From positions 375,127 through 439,126 of the forward strand of contig BGKB01000016.1 of NCBI GenBank assembly GCA_003116975.1: 64,000 nucleotides of DNA, given 5' to 3'. Under the pieces are notes generated by a model that saw only the letters and a list, made by a program, of their open reading frames with translations, did not search any database and had not been told where the DNA came from. Below, one piece after another: positions 1 to 13,100 of this stretch (positions within the stretch are counted from its first letter, which is position 1; each line of letters starts with the position of its first letter). The DNA is from Aurantiochytrium sp. KH105 (Eukaryota; Sar; Bigyra; Thraustochytrida; Thraustochytriidae). The position numbers and the translations under genes are program-made.

Positions 1-1431
1 CTCTGGATCCAATCTGCGCACCCGTACGCGCGATTGGGAGCGCGCGCGAGACTGCCCGCGAACGCGCGTCACAACCACAGATTTACCTCGCGTTCGCGAC
101 CTGCTCGACGTGTTGTAGTCGCGGTCGTTGCGCTCGAGCGAGCGGGCCCTGCGGCTCGACGCCGGTGGAATGCCTTGAAAGACACCCGGTCGGAACCCAT
201 TACGCTGCAGGACACGGCGCTCGAACTCTTGCGCTCTCGAAGCCACGCTCGTCGACTGAGCCTGCATGCGCCGCTGCGCATCTTTCAAAGCGGCAGCCTT
301 GAAAGCTTCCATCAGACGCTCTCGTTGCGAGGCTACGTTGAGGCCCTTTTCGCGCAGGACCTGGTGCGTGAGCGATTTGGCGCGAGCAAGCGTGTAGTTT
401 TCAAACAGTGGCTTCATGTGCCCGTATCCGAGCTCGTCCAGAACGGCCTCGACCGGGTCCACGGATCCATCGGAGGAGCCCTCATCGCTTTCGGATCCGC
501 CGGCGGCATCATCAAAGTCCTCGCCCGAGCCTGCGATTGAGCCTCCGGACTCTGATGGCGTTTCGTAGTTGATGAACGCGTGCAAGATAGCAGCACGATC
601 CTTGAACTCATTGATGCCCCAGCTCGTCATGTCATGGTGCGTCAGCGCTTGCGCATCCTCGATCGTCACGCAATTATTTTTGTCAAAGATGGGCATGTAC
701 TTTTGCAGTCCGAGACGACGCAGCACGATCTGAATGTCGCGGTACTCATCGCGCTCGGACCCGCTCATGGACATGGTGTCGTCTTCGTCGCTGATGACAA
801 TGTTGCGATCCCGCGGTCGCCGCGACGGTCCGCGTGACGCTGCACGCACGGCGGGCCTTGGACCGCGGGAAGAAGATCTTCTCCTCCGAGAGGCTGACCG
901 CGTGCCGTTGCGCTGAGGCTTGGAGGACGACGAGGATCGTCGCTGGCCGGAGCGACCTTTACTCGAGCTCCGTTTGGCGGAAGAGCCCCTCATTCGACGT
1001 GGCGAGGCGCGCGAACTAGATCTCATGCGCGCTGCTTGGCGCGCGTACAGCTCATCCTCGTCTGTTTCAGAGGATTCGATATCGGAATCGAGCTCTGACA
1101 CGAACAACAAATCGTCCATGCGCTTGCGAAAGTCGAAGCCGACCTTTTCATGGGCCCTATCGTCCACAACGGAGGCGAGGATTTCTGTGCGTAGAGGCAG
1201 AGCGTTTGTAGTCCGTTTCGCTTTTCCTGACGACGAGCTTCGGCCGGAGGCACCGCGCGACGCGCTCCGCGTGCGTGAGGGCCCGCGTGAGGACTCACGG
1301 ACCTTGGAGACCGACCTTGCCCTTCTCGACGACGACCCGCTCCCCGCGGACGCCGCGATGTCTCCGCGGCTTCTGCTCCGCACACGCATGATATCCATGT
1401 GCCGCGAGTGCGACCGCGTGCGAGCACTCAT
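1..1431 (-). CDS. Tandem SAM-domain protein, partial (runs off left edge)
   Basis: The reading frame opens at an ATG whose complement ends at 1431 and stays open for 477 codons to the window edge, so the C-terminus is missing. The first ~215 residues are rich in Arg and Ser, with RS-like runs and acidic patches, and are probably disordered. A SAM-like domain follows at about residues 225-288 (YRDIQIVLRRLGLQKY through ILHAFINYE). A weaker second SAM-like unit lies at about 327-377 (VEAVLDELGYGHM through RLMEAFKAA). SAM domains mediate homo- and hetero-oligomerisation, or RNA/lipid binding. The first unit resembles the first SAM unit of the giant myosin-like protein encoded at 4158-13340 (both end in an [IL]HAF-x-NY pattern). 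The biological role is unknown. Confidence 0.7.
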   Translation of the reverse strand, partial: MSARTRSHSRHMDIMRVRSRSRGDIAASAGSGSSSRRARSVSKVRESSRGPSRTRSASRGASGRSSSSGKAKRTTNALPLRTEILASVVDDRAHEKVGFDFRKRMDDLLFVSELDSDIESSETDEDELYARQAARMRSSSRASPRRMRGSSAKRSSSKGRSGQRRSSSSSKPQRNGTRSASRRRRSSSRGPRPAVRAASRGPSRRPRDRNIVISDEDDTMSMSGSERDEYRDIQIVLRRLGLQKYMPIFDKNNCVTIEDAQALTHHDMTSWGINEFKDRAAILHAFINYETPSESGGSIAGSGEDFDDAAGGSESDEGSSDGSVDPVEAVLDELGYGHMKPLFENYTLARAKSLTHQVLREKGLNVASQRERLMEAFKAAALKDAQRRMQAQSTSVASRAQEFERRVLQRNGFRPGVFQGIPPASSRRARSLERNDRDYNTSSRSRTRGKSVVVTRVRGQSRARSQSRVRVRRLDPE

Positions 1432-2989
1432 CCTCCTGCTTTATTGTTCTTCCGCGCGCAAGCAACAAGGTCTATTTCCTTCGGGCCGTACGGGACGTGC
1501 CGTGCGGGACCAAGGTCGCGCTCCCGGTCGCGAGCCGACTACTTTCAAGTCCTCCTCCTCCTGCTTCTGCTGCTTCTTCGTCGTCGTCGTCCGAAGCGAG
1601 TCTGCCGCGCACTCCCGGGCGCGTGCGTACTCCGCCACGAACGGGATGCAAAGCGGGCCCGGCACTTGCACGAGCGCGAGCGCGCGTGAGGCCTCGGGGA
1701 GGCCTAGTGGACTCTTGATAATATGGTTTTCTGGTCGCGTGCAGCGCGTGCACCTGCGTGCGTGCCTGCCTGCTGCCTGCCTGCCTCCGCCCAGCGCAGG
1801 GGTCCGCTCAACCGATCGAGCGGGCCGAACGACCGCGACCGAGCAGCCGGCTCCGCAACCTCCAAAGTCTACGTACCCGCGCGGCCTCGGGGCGCGTGCT
1901 CGCGAGCTCGATCGAGCACGAGCTTAGGATGGACGAATGGATGAAGGTCTCGGAGTCCGAGTTCAAATCGCGCGGACCTCCCGCTCGCCCCGGTCCGCGA
2001 GGAAGGCTCCGCCAAGAGCGAGCCGCGGAGTCTCGTGCCGCAGCTGCTGCTGCTGCTGCTGCTCGCGCCTCGCGCCTCGCCGCCCGCGCGCGCGTCTGCG
2101 CGTCTGCGCGCCCGCGTGCGTGCGTGAGCGCGTGCGTGCGTGAGCGCCGCCGCCTCGCGCTGCCGATGCTAGGCCTACTTTCAATTTTGTTGCTTTCTTT
2201 CTTTTTTTTCTTTTTCTTGCTTATCTCCAGGCTTCCTTCTATGTTTTTTCTACCCTTCGCCGGCGCCGCAAGTAGGGCATCGCCGCACATGCCAATGGCC
2301 TAAACGCGACGCGCAAGTGGCACTTCACCCACGCAAGTCGGTTATTGCTGGTCGGCCGCGGCCGCAGAGAAGCAAGTAACCAACCAACGCTGCACTTGCA
2401 GCCGCGCCATTTCAGACTTGCGCGCGCGCGATACTCCACTTGTGCGCACACCATTCTCCACTTGCCGCCCGCGGGGCCCCGATCACCAGCCGGCGGAGGT
2501 TTCCCCGTGGGGCCCGTTTCTTTCCGCGCCCAAGCGACCTATTTGGATGATAGCAACCCAAGGGTTCCCCACGAAACATGGACTCCGGGTTTCCCCGAGA
2601 TTCGCCGACGCCCGGCTGAGAGAAGGGTGCGCGCGCACACCTACAGAAGAGAATGGACAGGGGTGCGCGCATCGGGTGTGTACCATGTGCTGTGCTTGTC
2701 CCGGGACGCGGACAGCAGAGCGCGGACCGCGGCGGCTGGCATCCGAGTTTGGTGGACTTGATCCAACTCCGAGTTGGCTGAGCGGGTGGGGAGGCGAGGA
2801 GGCGGGAAGACAAGGGGCGAGGGAGCAAAAGGCATGCAGACGCCTGAAACACACTTTTGGAGGAAAGGGAGGTGAGCTGGAAGGCCGAAAGGAGCAGAAC
2901 TGATTTTTGCCCCTCGTCGCTCGCGTTCCAAGTTCTTTCCAGCTGAAAGCATAAATAGCAAACCAGAGCGCATCGAAGAGCAAGAAATC
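1432..2989. other. Intergenic spacer with simple repeats
   Basis: About 1.56 kb between the divergent SAM gene and TPR gene. It holds GCCT/GCGT-type tetranucleotide tracts (about 1740-1800 and 2095-2150), a GCT tract near 2040-2065, a T-rich tract near 2190-2225 and the CACTTG cluster listed separately. The many overlapping open frames here have the arginine/alanine-rich composition expected of GC-rich non-coding DNA, and I see no gene. Confidence 0.6.
2314..2464. promoter_or_regulatory. Cluster of CACTTG/CAAGTG hexamers
   Basis: Within 151 bases the hexamer CACTTG or its complement CAAGTG occurs at 2314-2319, 2393-2398, 2437-2442 and 2459-2464. Near-matches (CAAGTC, CAAGTA, GACTTG) lie in between at about 2334, 2373 and 2415. 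The sequence is a CANNTG E-box form. The cluster lies 0.5-0.7 kb upstream of the TPR gene and 0.9-1.0 kb upstream of the SAM gene, so it could be a shared upstream element. Function is inference from clustering only. Confidence 0.25.
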
Positions 2990-3844
2990 ATGGCCAAAAA
3001 GAAGAAGAGCAAGTCACAGGAAGAAATAAGCGAGGTAGATGAGGTTGACGCCACGGACCAAGGCAGCCAATCTCTTGCAGAGATCGATGTCCCCAACGAT
3101 GTGCCAAAGCCCGCATGCCTCTGCGGCCGAAGGGCGTTGCGTAGAGAACGATACCGTCCACACTTGTGTCCCATGGAGATTCGAAACAAGAGAACCATTT
3201 TTGAGGATGTCCACGTGACCCGACCGTACCAGCTCGTAGAAGATCAGCTTTTCCGTCGAGTCCAAAGTAAGCTTCCCCCCGACACCAAATTTCGTGATCA
3301 GCTCATTAGCGTCGAACCAAACGAGAAGACACGCGAATGGTGCGAAGCTCAGCTCGAAAGATACAATGCACTTCTTGAAAGGCATGAACAGGCGATGCGA
3401 AGCAATGCAGAAAATTTCGTGGAGCCGCTCCTGAAGAACATTCCGCAATCACCAGTGCCTAGGTCCAAGGGACGCGGATCTCTTTCCAGCAATCGAAACA
3501 GCCGCACGGAGGCTGATGTCTCGCAAACTCAGAATACAGAAGGCGATCGGATACCTCTCCCAACCATGGAAGACCCCTGCGCAAATGAGAATTTGGCGCT
3601 GCCATACACGCGTCGAGCTGCTCTTCTTATGGCTCTTGGACGATATGAGGAGGCGCTCGAAAGCGCTAGTAAGGCGGCCACACTCAATGTGCACTTGGCC
3701 AGTGCCTTTTACCAATGGGGTCTCGCTTCTTATTACCTTGGCGACTTTGCAGGGGCCGCAGACGCAATGCTCAAAGGCCTGCGCCACAACCCTAGAAACC
3801 CACGACTTGATCGCGCGGCCGCTCGACTTCGTGTACTTTTGTAA
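2990..3844 (+). CDS. Small TPR-repeat protein
   Basis: An intronless 284-residue protein. The N-terminus is a lysine-rich run (MAKKKKSKS) followed by an acidic stretch. A middle region of no recognised family contains a CLC pair near residue 39. The C-terminal ~75 residues form two helix-turn-helix units with TPR spacing (RRAALLMALGRYEEALESA, then FYQWGLASYYLGDFAGAADA), so a protein-protein interaction role is likely. The sequence CATAAATAG about 40 bases before the ATG is TATA-like, which would imply a very short 5' leader. The partner and pathway are unknown. Confidence 0.75.
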   Translation: MAKKKKSKSQEEISEVDEVDATDQGSQSLAEIDVPNDVPKPACLCGRRALRRERYRPHLCPMEIRNKRTIFEDVHVTRPYQLVEDQLFRRVQSKLPPDTKFRDQLISVEPNEKTREWCEAQLERYNALLERHEQAMRSNAENFVEPLLKNIPQSPVPRSKGRGSLSSNRNSRTEADVSQTQNTEGDRIPLPTMEDPCANENLALPYTRRAALLMALGRYEEALESASKAATLNVHLASAFYQWGLASYYLGDFAGAADAMLKGLRHNPRNPRLDRAAARLRVLL

Positions 3845-3976
3845 CTCTGAATTGCTCTTTTCTAACTTTTGCATTTGATACAGCTCACAGACTTGCCTTT
3901 CAATGACGCTAAACTTAACATTTGTCAACAACATCATTAATCAACACAGGATGCTAAAGAGAGGGTGTGTGTATAT

Positions 3977-3996
3977 GGGGGGGGGGGGGGGGGGGG
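3977..3996 (+). repeat. Homopolymer of 20 G
   Basis: An uninterrupted run of 20 guanines in the 313-base gap between the convergent TPR gene and the giant myosin-like gene. Its length is prone to polymerase slippage and sequencing error. It could form a G-quadruplex on the + strand. No gene is seen in the rest of the gap (3845-4157). Confidence 0.9.
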
Positions 3997-4157
3997 ATGG
4001 GGCTTCCAAAGCTCTTTCTCATGTACGTTTTGGTCTTCAGGAAACGAACCTTGTTCCGTTGTTCAACTCCGTCATGTGTCTCACTCACGCGAGGCCCTCA
4101 ACCCCTCACCCCCCTCGGCCCCATCCCAAGCCTCGTCAATTGCGGCAACGTCATCTC

Positions 4158-7100
4158 TTACTCTGCAGGTCCATCCTTTTTCGAACGCTTTCTGCCATCC
4201 ACGACGCGGTGTCTGACGAAAGGCAACCGAGCACCCCAGCCCCGTCGCTCCGAACCAGAGGAAGTCGCTGGCAATGCATCAGCCGCCGTGCTGCTCGCAC
4301 CGAGACTGCTTCTGCTTCCGCTCTCGTCTGCCGCGCCCTCAGGCAATTCATCCGTCCCCTCGGACACACCGTTTGCTTCACGATTTGACCTTGCGCTGCT
4401 GCCTGCAGACGATGCAGCGTTCGTTTCCGCGCTCGTTGCATTGGATGAGGCTGAGGCCCCCATCGGCGCTCGAGCGGGCAACGGCGGTCCGGCCGGTGTC
4501 GATGACGACGACGAAAAGGATACTGAATCCGGAGACATTGACGACGCAGCAGCATCCGACGCCACGGATGGTGACATGATTTCTGGTCCAGGTTGGACCC
4601 CGGATCCGGAACGTACCCTTGAAAAGCTGATTCCCGACCCCATTCTTACTCTGGAGCTCGAGCTCGATAATTTAGGCCTGCTCAATGGTGAAAGCGGTCT
4701 CCCAACTTCCGCGTGACGACTTAACGGCGATGACTCCGCCCGACCAAGCGGAGAACGAGTTGTTGCGGAAGACGTTGACGAGGAAGAAAGAGACGGAGAT
4801 GAAGAAGTGGAAGCGAGACCGCCTGGCGAGAATGAAGAAAACCGCGGGAGCGGTACTAGACGTTGGAAAAACGTGTTGATTCGCTCAATGCGGCCTTGTT
4901 TTGGTGCGATCTTCTTCAGATGCTCGTTACTCACGCGAATGTCGATGCCCTCGTCAAAGGCTACATCGCATTCAGGAATCGTCTTATAGGCAACAGTCAC
5001 CATGCCTGCAGCCCCTCGCTCGAGACCAGACCCGTTGCTTACGGTAAGCTTCACCCGATCTCCCATCTCAAACTCTGAAGGTGGAAACATCTCAGCTGCA
5101 GAGAGCGAAGCATCTGATCGCGACGATTGGCAGTTCCCACAAAGCATGATATCTGGTGCGTTTGTACGTCGACAGGTTGAGCACACCCAGGGTTCAAGGC
5201 TTTCCGTACCATTTACGCTAGTTCCCATGCGACGTCCACAAGGCCCGCACTTGTCGACCCCTGGTTCGTTCTCACGGCCGCAGGCAGGGCATTTCCAAGG
5301 CGTTTCCTCCGCCAATGTATCGACACGGCTGCTTTCGTGTGGGAAGAGACCGTGGCGTAACGCCGAGGTTTCTGAGGCGTCAAGAGAGCGGGATTTAGAC
5401 CGCGGTCGGACCCAATGTACGGCGCTCCCGCTCATATGTTCGAGACTACGGATTCTTCGATGATGTAGTCCAGAATCCTTTGCTCCAGCAACTGCGCTTC
5501 TTTCGGCGTCGGCTTCGACGCCAAGGCCATCCACAGGTTCCTCGTTCTCGATGTCCCGAGGCGTGTCGGCAAGGTCGTCGTCTTCGACGTCGTCCACGTC
5601 TACACTATGTTCGACCCGTCCGAGACGCTTGGTGCTCTTGCTATCGTCTCCTGAGGAGTCTAAGGCTTCCAAGTCCCGGGCTTTAACACCTGCCGCTACT
5701 GCTGCTGCTGCTGCTGCTGCGAAGAATCCCGACTTTTTACGCGCATCACCTTTGCCGCGACGCCGTCCCGTAGCACTTTTGCCGTGATTGGACGATGTGT
5801 CCTTTTCGTCCTCGCCATCATCGTCATCATCGTCGTCGACATTATCGCCAGCGGTGGAGGCGGTATCGCCATCTCCATCTCCATCGCCATCGTCGTCGTC
5901 GTCGTCGTCGTCGTTCTCGTCGTCGTTGTCATCATCGTCACCTTCATCATCACTATCGTTCACACCGCCTTCGCCATTATCCAGTCTTCCTCGTTCCATC
6001 GCGGAGATGCTGCCATTCCGCGTGGCAGATGCGTTAGCGATCGCTTCTTCTTGCGCGAGCATCTCCCGAAGCTTTGGACCTTCCGAGTTCAGCTTCTCAA
6101 GGATCTGCTTGCGGTCATGATGGCTGCCAACGCCAAGCTTGGAGAGTCGCTGCTTGTTGAGAACGAGTAGATCTTCCACAGTGAACAAGCCACGCTCCAC
6201 GAGTTTCGTGCGCCATTCCTCGAGGCCAAGAATCTCAATTGCGTCATCAAATCGAGGACCCGAAATGAAGAGCTCTTCGATCCGCTGGCTTGCTCGACGC
6301 GGCTGAGCAATAGCGGAACCCACGCGACCATAGTTGCGAAAGGCATGAATGAGTTTCTCTTGATGCGAAAATCCGGAGACCCCAAATTCGGGCAAATCAG
6401 CATGAGTTAGCTGTTTGGCCTGTCGCATCCGTACGCACCCCATCTTACGAAACCCGTCCATGTATTGACTCATACCCAGATGTTGCAAGAGCTCTTCAAG
6501 CAGCTTCCCATCCTCGTCGCCTTCACCGAGGACATCAGCGTCAAACCCGTCGAGCTCGCCTTCGCTGTCAGCCCCAGCGCCGCCGCTCAAGGCTACCTGC
6601 TTTCGGCGGCGCCGTCGAGGCGGCACAGCAATATTGGAGAACAAGAGCAAATCGTTCTGTCGTGCCTCCGTGTCGGGTAAAGGCGGAACGACAAGCTTGT
6701 CAAGAATGCTTTCCTTAAGAGAAGCATGCTCCAAGAAGGCGTCCCAGGCTTCATCATCGTCACCCGCGCGCAGCAAGACAGAGCTCACCGTGCTGTACAA
6801 GTCAGCGGACCCTTTGCCCCCATGTGCCGAAAACGCGCAGAATGCAGCACTGTACTCGGGACTCGTGATCGCATGATAGAGACCCTCCGTTTCGCGATGT
6901 ATGAGAGCGCGCGCTTTGGCCTGAAGACGCCGTCGAACGATAGCTCGCTGCCGTCGTAACTTTTCAAAGTTCGCAGAACGTAGCTTTGACGTGGCGGAAG
7001 GCGACAGCCCGCGCTTCATTTGCGATTTCGCTACCTTCACGTCTGGGACATCTTCCTGTTCCTTCACCAAAAACGGCCCTGGTGCATTCAACATTTTGGA

Positions 7101-10100
7101 TAAGCGCCGACCTTTGACATCTGTGCGCCGTACGCTCTCTGCGCTCTCTGCGCCGATGTGCAGAGTCTCTGGTGCGGAGAACTTTCCAGAAGTACGGATG
7201 CATTCGACAGCTAGAGCATGTGTGACGAACGAGGCGCCTTCCACACTCCGCATCTGTTTCTCCCGAAGCTGCTCCAGACGTTTGTCGGCACTAGCAAGGT
7301 GAAGGACGCACGCAATTGCTTGGGCCCAGCGCTGACGTAGCACGTCCTCGGCAAAACGCAGCAGACACAAAATCTCGCCTGAAGGTGAGGTCATTTCCAA
7401 GAAGTTATGCTCCATGTGGTCCACGACGTTGATGGCCTTAATTTGAATCCCGGCGCTCAGCTCGAAAGTTTGCTCCACCTCTTCACCTCGTAAAAGGAAG
7501 AGCTGGCCTTGGTGTAAGGCGGCGAAACGCTCCTTCCAGCTGTGCCGACCTCCACTGCTTGGGACAACACGGACCTGAAGCGAACCGCTGGCAAAGAGAC
7601 TTGTGCGGAACTTGGCGGCGAGCGAGACCACGGAACTCGTGATCAGGTCAATGTTAAAAGGCGGCGCCTCAATGTCGCGCGCCCATGCACCATGACTCTT
7701 GGGACAGAGATTGTCAGAAAAGACAATCGTACGTTTCGTACCTTCAATGAAAGCCTCAACCTCCACATGCGAGCCACCTGAATCATCTTCGGCCTCTACA
7801 TGTTTTGCCGTAGTTCCTGGCACCACAGTGACGACCCAAAAAAGCCGCCCCGTGGTGGGATCCGCCAAGCGAAGCTCTGCCTTTGGCCTTCCCGTCAACA
7901 CGAGTGCTTGGCGTTTCCGCCGAGGGACCCGCGGAAGACCTTGGGTCGTGGACGGAATGGTCACAAGCGAGGTTCGTATGGGACGAGAGTGAGACAGCTC
8001 GAACATGCCCGGACTCTGATCGCGACAAATTTCGGCCAAAATCATGCGTTGCCGCACAGCATGACCTCGCCAGATGCGCTGAATTGAGATGGCAACGCTG
8101 AAAGCGCGCACGTCCTGCGATCGGCAAATGAATCGACGCGCAAGAGCTTGAATACGAATCGCTGCCCCACGCACAATGAGGTAGTCGTTACGCACCCGAA
8201 ACAGACGAAAGGCGTTCTGAATGGAGATGGCCGCATCACGAAAGTGGGCGGGGTCCAGGATTTTGCGGTATACCAAGGCTTGAATCTTGAGAATGGCTTC
8301 AATCTTCTCCGAAAGCTTCATGCATTCGTGTTGTATCTTAATCGTTGCCTTCTCGCGAATGCGCCAGCGGCATCGTTCTAGAATCCGATGTCCCTTTGCA
8401 CTCAGATAGAAGATCGGATCTGGGTCGCCTTCCTCGCCAGCGTCGATCCACCGTTCGCCTTCTTCGCCAAGCAGCATCTCAAGTGTGACCGATGCACTCT
8501 TGGACAAGTCAACGTCAAAGCGACGCGCGATTGACCAGAATCGCAACAGGATCTCGGACTCAGAAATTCGCATTGGGAAGAAAGCGTCCCGCACCGCGCA
8601 CAGCTGAGAAAACCCTGCATAGTCCAATTGCCGCGTTGCGACATCCTCGTCCCATTCCATGGGCCAATAGCCAAGATTGGGAAGGATGCAGCGTATAAGC
8701 CACATTCTACCCGACTCAAGAATCTCGGAGAGACCCATGATCTCATTGCGACGACGCTGTGCGGAGGTGCGTGTCTCGGCGCGCTGGTTAAATATCGCAG
8801 CGTGTTCCAGCTCGCTGTCGACCAGCGCCAGCGCTCCCTTTTGTAAGACAGCAAGCACAGACGATACCTTTGGGTCAAACAGCTCGAGAAATTGCTCGCT
8901 GGAAACCTGGCATGAGCGTGCGTTGGCCGCAATGAGGCCGCGCGCGTCATACTCGACAAAGTAACCTCCATAGTGCCGAACGCGGAATGAGTCGTATCCA
9001 AAGGTTGCTCGCTGCAGATACCGTTTACTTTCATGAAGCACAAGAAGGGTCTGTACAAACTCTGCATCGTCGAGCGCATGTTTGCCACGCACAAGAGCTT
9101 GCTCATCGAGACGCGAGAAAATGCCATCGGGTTGGCCCACGAACATTTCGAGAAGCTCATGGTTCGTCTGCAGGTGCATGGACCGCACCGCGTCTTGACA
9201 TGCCTTGGGAAGCCGCTTCTTTTCTGTTTCGTGCATGCCCGTCTCGTAGATGTGCTCGCAGACCTCGTTGGCAAAGTTTTGGAAGAGGGCCTCGCCCGAA
9301 AGCCATTGCGACCCTGCGAATTCTTTGGGTGACGCTTCCGCAGTTCCCTTCATGCCGCACGTGGGGGCGGCAAAGTCCTTCTCTGGATCAGACCCGGCGA
9401 TGCCAAACACAAATCCGGGGTGCTCGACAACGTTTAGACACAGATCTGAAGGACTTGGCGGCTTGCTGTCCGACTGCGCCGCCATCTTTACGTTGATCGT
9501 CTGCAACACAAAATCAAAGATCAAGCCATACACAAACTCGATGAAGTGATCACGCATCTCGGACGCCTGCTCGGCAGAGAGTGCCGTAAAAAGGTCTTCT
9601 TCTTCATGGGGGCAACGGAACAGAAATGATTGCGTCACGCGCGCATGCCCGACGTCCAAGAGCCTGCAGGCTCGCTCCAAACAATCTGCGCTTTGACCGC
9701 TCTCACTCACGGCCGCTTTAGGCGAGACATCGCTTTCGCTCGCGCGTCTCTTGCTGCTCTCTTCGTTCTCCCAAATTGAATCGCTGGCTTCGAACTCAAC
9801 GTTGCTAAGCAAAAGCAAAGAGGCCAGAATACGCATCAGGTCCTCTTGGACAGACGCGTTGAGACCCAGATCGTCGAGAGCGCGCAGCGTAGATTTGAGC
9901 GCCGAAGCGCGCGTGAAGCGAAACCGACTCGACGATTTGTCTCGGGGCCGAAGGTGTCGGCGGTAGGTTGCATCTTCGTGTCCAAGCATGTGATACTTTG
10001 AAGGCTTCTCGAGCCCAAAATCTTCGGTGAAAGCGTCAATGTCACGCCAGCCATTGCACAGCTGATAAAAGACGTTGAAGCCGCGCTCTAATGGGTGCTT

Positions 10101-13100
10101 GCGCAAGAGACGATTCCTCTCAAAAGCGTACGCCTCGGTAAAAACGCGCGAAATTTCGTACGAAGGCTTTGAGCCTTCGCCACCTCCACCTGTACTTGTC
10201 TCGCGCAGACACACCCGCATAAGCTTCGTGAAGCATGTCGTATCCGAGCAGCGAACGCCAGAAGCGTTTCCAAACGCCTGGAGAGCAACTTGAGCGGCTG
10301 AGAATGTTTTCAACATCTCTTCCGACTTGCCCGCTACAGGCTTGGCCGAAAGCAAGTAACGTATGAGCTCCTCGCTGAGCCGTGATTTCCCAGATCCGGA
10401 CATACCTGTGAGGACGATGGACTGAGATGTCAAGTCTTCGCTTGTTGCTGCCGCAAAAGCTTGGTCGCCGAGCGCAAACACGTGAGGGGCAACGCTCTTG
10501 GAGGACGATGCACTCGACGATGCACTCAAATTCGTTTGGCTAGGGTGTGCAAAGAGCCCTTCGAGCTCGATGCCCGGGTTTACTGCAGCCAAAACGCCTT
10601 CGGAGACCCAGGTGAAAACCTTTTGTCGGCGAACGAAACGATCCTCGAGACGGTGCGCAATGACGCCCTCGTTGAGCTCATCAAGGCTCGACAAATCGTC
10701 ATCCATGCAATGCTCGAGATCAACATGGCAAGGGTGCACAGTACGCGCGCGATCGAGGGGCACAAGAACCGTAGACTCACTACCATCGCAGCGCACGCGC
10801 ATGGATGTCTTCAAGTACTCCACCACGGTGGCCATCTTCCACGCTGCGCGTTCATCGGGGCGAACCCACGCCCTTACAGCGAGACTGGAGACAGGATAAT
10901 CCTTGCCATGCATGAGCCAGTCCCATCCTGGCGTGAAGGGCCCTGGGAGAGGCCGATAACCAGACTCTGAGGCAGCGGCCTTCTTTCGCCGGCGCAGAGC
11001 CCACTTTGCGTCGACCACCTGCATTGTACGAGAAGGGGCAAGCGGGCTCCGTCGTTGTTCCGGAATGATCTGCAGGTTGCTCGGTTTCTGTATAAATCGC
11101 TCAAAGCCCACATGCAGAGGGCGGTCTTCTGCATTAATCCATTCCATGATTGCGTCTTTGTCCCGAATGTCTTCGTAGTCCATGTGTTCAGCACTTTGCT
11201 CATCCTCATTGTCTTCATTAGGCTTGACGAGCGCAATCGTTTCTCCGCTATTGTCCAGGGCTGCAAAACTGCGCTTGCCAATGTAGACAATGCGATTCCC
11301 CTCCTCGATGAGCGACTCGATATCCGGGAGAGACTCTTGAAAAAGCTCATAGTCCAGGCCAGAGAGCTCGAGCGTTCCGTCATCCATGACAAAAAAGTCA
11401 AAACCAACGTCCTGCGTGTCCACAACAAGTTCTGTAATGACGCTGACCAGGTTGATCGGTTGTTCTGGCTCCTTGTAAGGTTCCAATGCTTTTGTTTTGC
11501 TCTTTGATTTTAACGATACCTTTGTCTCCTCGGAAGCACGAAGAGATCCGGACGACGCAGTTGCGGTTGTCAAAGACATTTTCGTAGAGTGCCCCTTTGT
11601 GAACCGTTCTCCAAGCGTACTGTCGGTTTCGTCACCACTCGTGAGGCTTTCGAGAGCAAGACGTTCTTCATCTGCAGACTCGTCCTCGTCCCCACCTTGG
11701 TAGTCGATGTCGCCTTCGGCAGCCGTAGCCACAGCCACATCCTCCTCCTCTTCCTCCTCCTCCTCCTCATCATCATCGTCATCTTGACGCTGATGTTGGT
11801 TGTCATGTCTGCGAGAGTTCTTTGAGCTGTGGGAAGATTGACGGCGCTCGTGCGTTGGCTGAGCTGTCGATGATTTGGCCATCAACGAGGAATCTATCAA
11901 AGGCGATGGTGCTCTTGAAAGTTTTTGTGATCCGTCCTGCGCAGGCGCATGCTCGACGCTCTCTTCGTCCCCGAGTGTCTGGGTTTCGTCACCTTTGCGA
12001 ACTTTGGTGCTGCCTTTCGACGACCGCGAAGACGATGTCGATGATGATGACGACGCTTTGGCTGTTTGCGACTTGTTCTTACCATCGCTGCTATTTCTGT
12101 TGCTGCTGCTGTGGTTTTGCAACCCAGACTTACGCCGAGACAACGAGCGCGAAGCAACCTTTTCCTTCTCGTCCCCTTCGCCAGCAGAGGTCGAATGCGC
12201 TTCATCCGTCAAGTCGCCTCGATGTGTTCGTTTGGTCCCTTCCTTCGACCTTCTCCGCCTGCTGGAGCCCCCTCCACTTGTCGAACGCACGTCGTCCACG
12301 AGACCCTCGCTATTTAGGTCGCTGCCCATGTCGTGGCTGTCGTCAGATTCTGACCCCTTGGTGTATACATCAAGATCAAGCGTTCGCCCAGTAGATTTCG
12401 CAGCATGATGCCCGGCCTTGCTGTTGTTAGTAATTTCTGGGACTGTATCAAAGCGCGTTACTATATTTGGTTGACCTGGAGCACGCTCAAATGTCGATGA
12501 CATACTGGCTGTTGCAGAAGAGGCCCGTTTGCGAGGCACTGGATCAATCAACACATCTTCGTCTGTCTCCTCTCCACCGGCACTCGACCTCTCGGGGATG
12601 TCATTGAGGGGACGTGACTTGCTGGGTTTCGAACGGCGAGCAGATGCATGAGACCCTTTTGCATTGCGCAATTCGGCGTGATTAATAACTGCTGCAGGTG
12701 TGCTTTGCCGACGCTCCTGCCGGTGCGTAGGGCTGAAATGAAGGGGCTCGCTGAGTTGGCCGGCGCTTCTGCTCGCGACGCCTGCTGAGAGCTGTCGATG
12801 CGACTTTTGCGATGCACGGCTGGAGTCAGGATCGTCCGAAGAGCGGGTTAGCAGTCTTCCTGTTTTTGCAGAATCCCCAAGCTTGGAGTCTACACTGGCG
12901 GATCGTCGCATGTGTTTCAGTGGCTCGTCTTCTTCGGCCGACAAGGTCGAGTTGGACAAAGAAGATGAAGAGACTGCGCGCGCTTCGGAAGATTTTCGTC
13001 GCGTAGGTTTGTGAGATGCGGATTTTTCGGATTCCGAGCCGTTGCGAGACACACTCGAGGGGCCGCGCCGTCGCGCGACGAGCCCTTCGTCTGCCCGCGG

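Noticed and set aside
1951..1982. GAGTTCAAATC box resembling a tRNA T-loop
   Set aside because: The flanking bases do not form a five-pair stem, and no anticodon arm or acceptor stem is found.
1758..2303. Long overlapping open frames rich in Arg/Ala on both strands
   Set aside because: Composition follows GC-rich and tetranucleotide repeats, several frames overlap on both strands, and no domain or balanced amino-acid use is visible.
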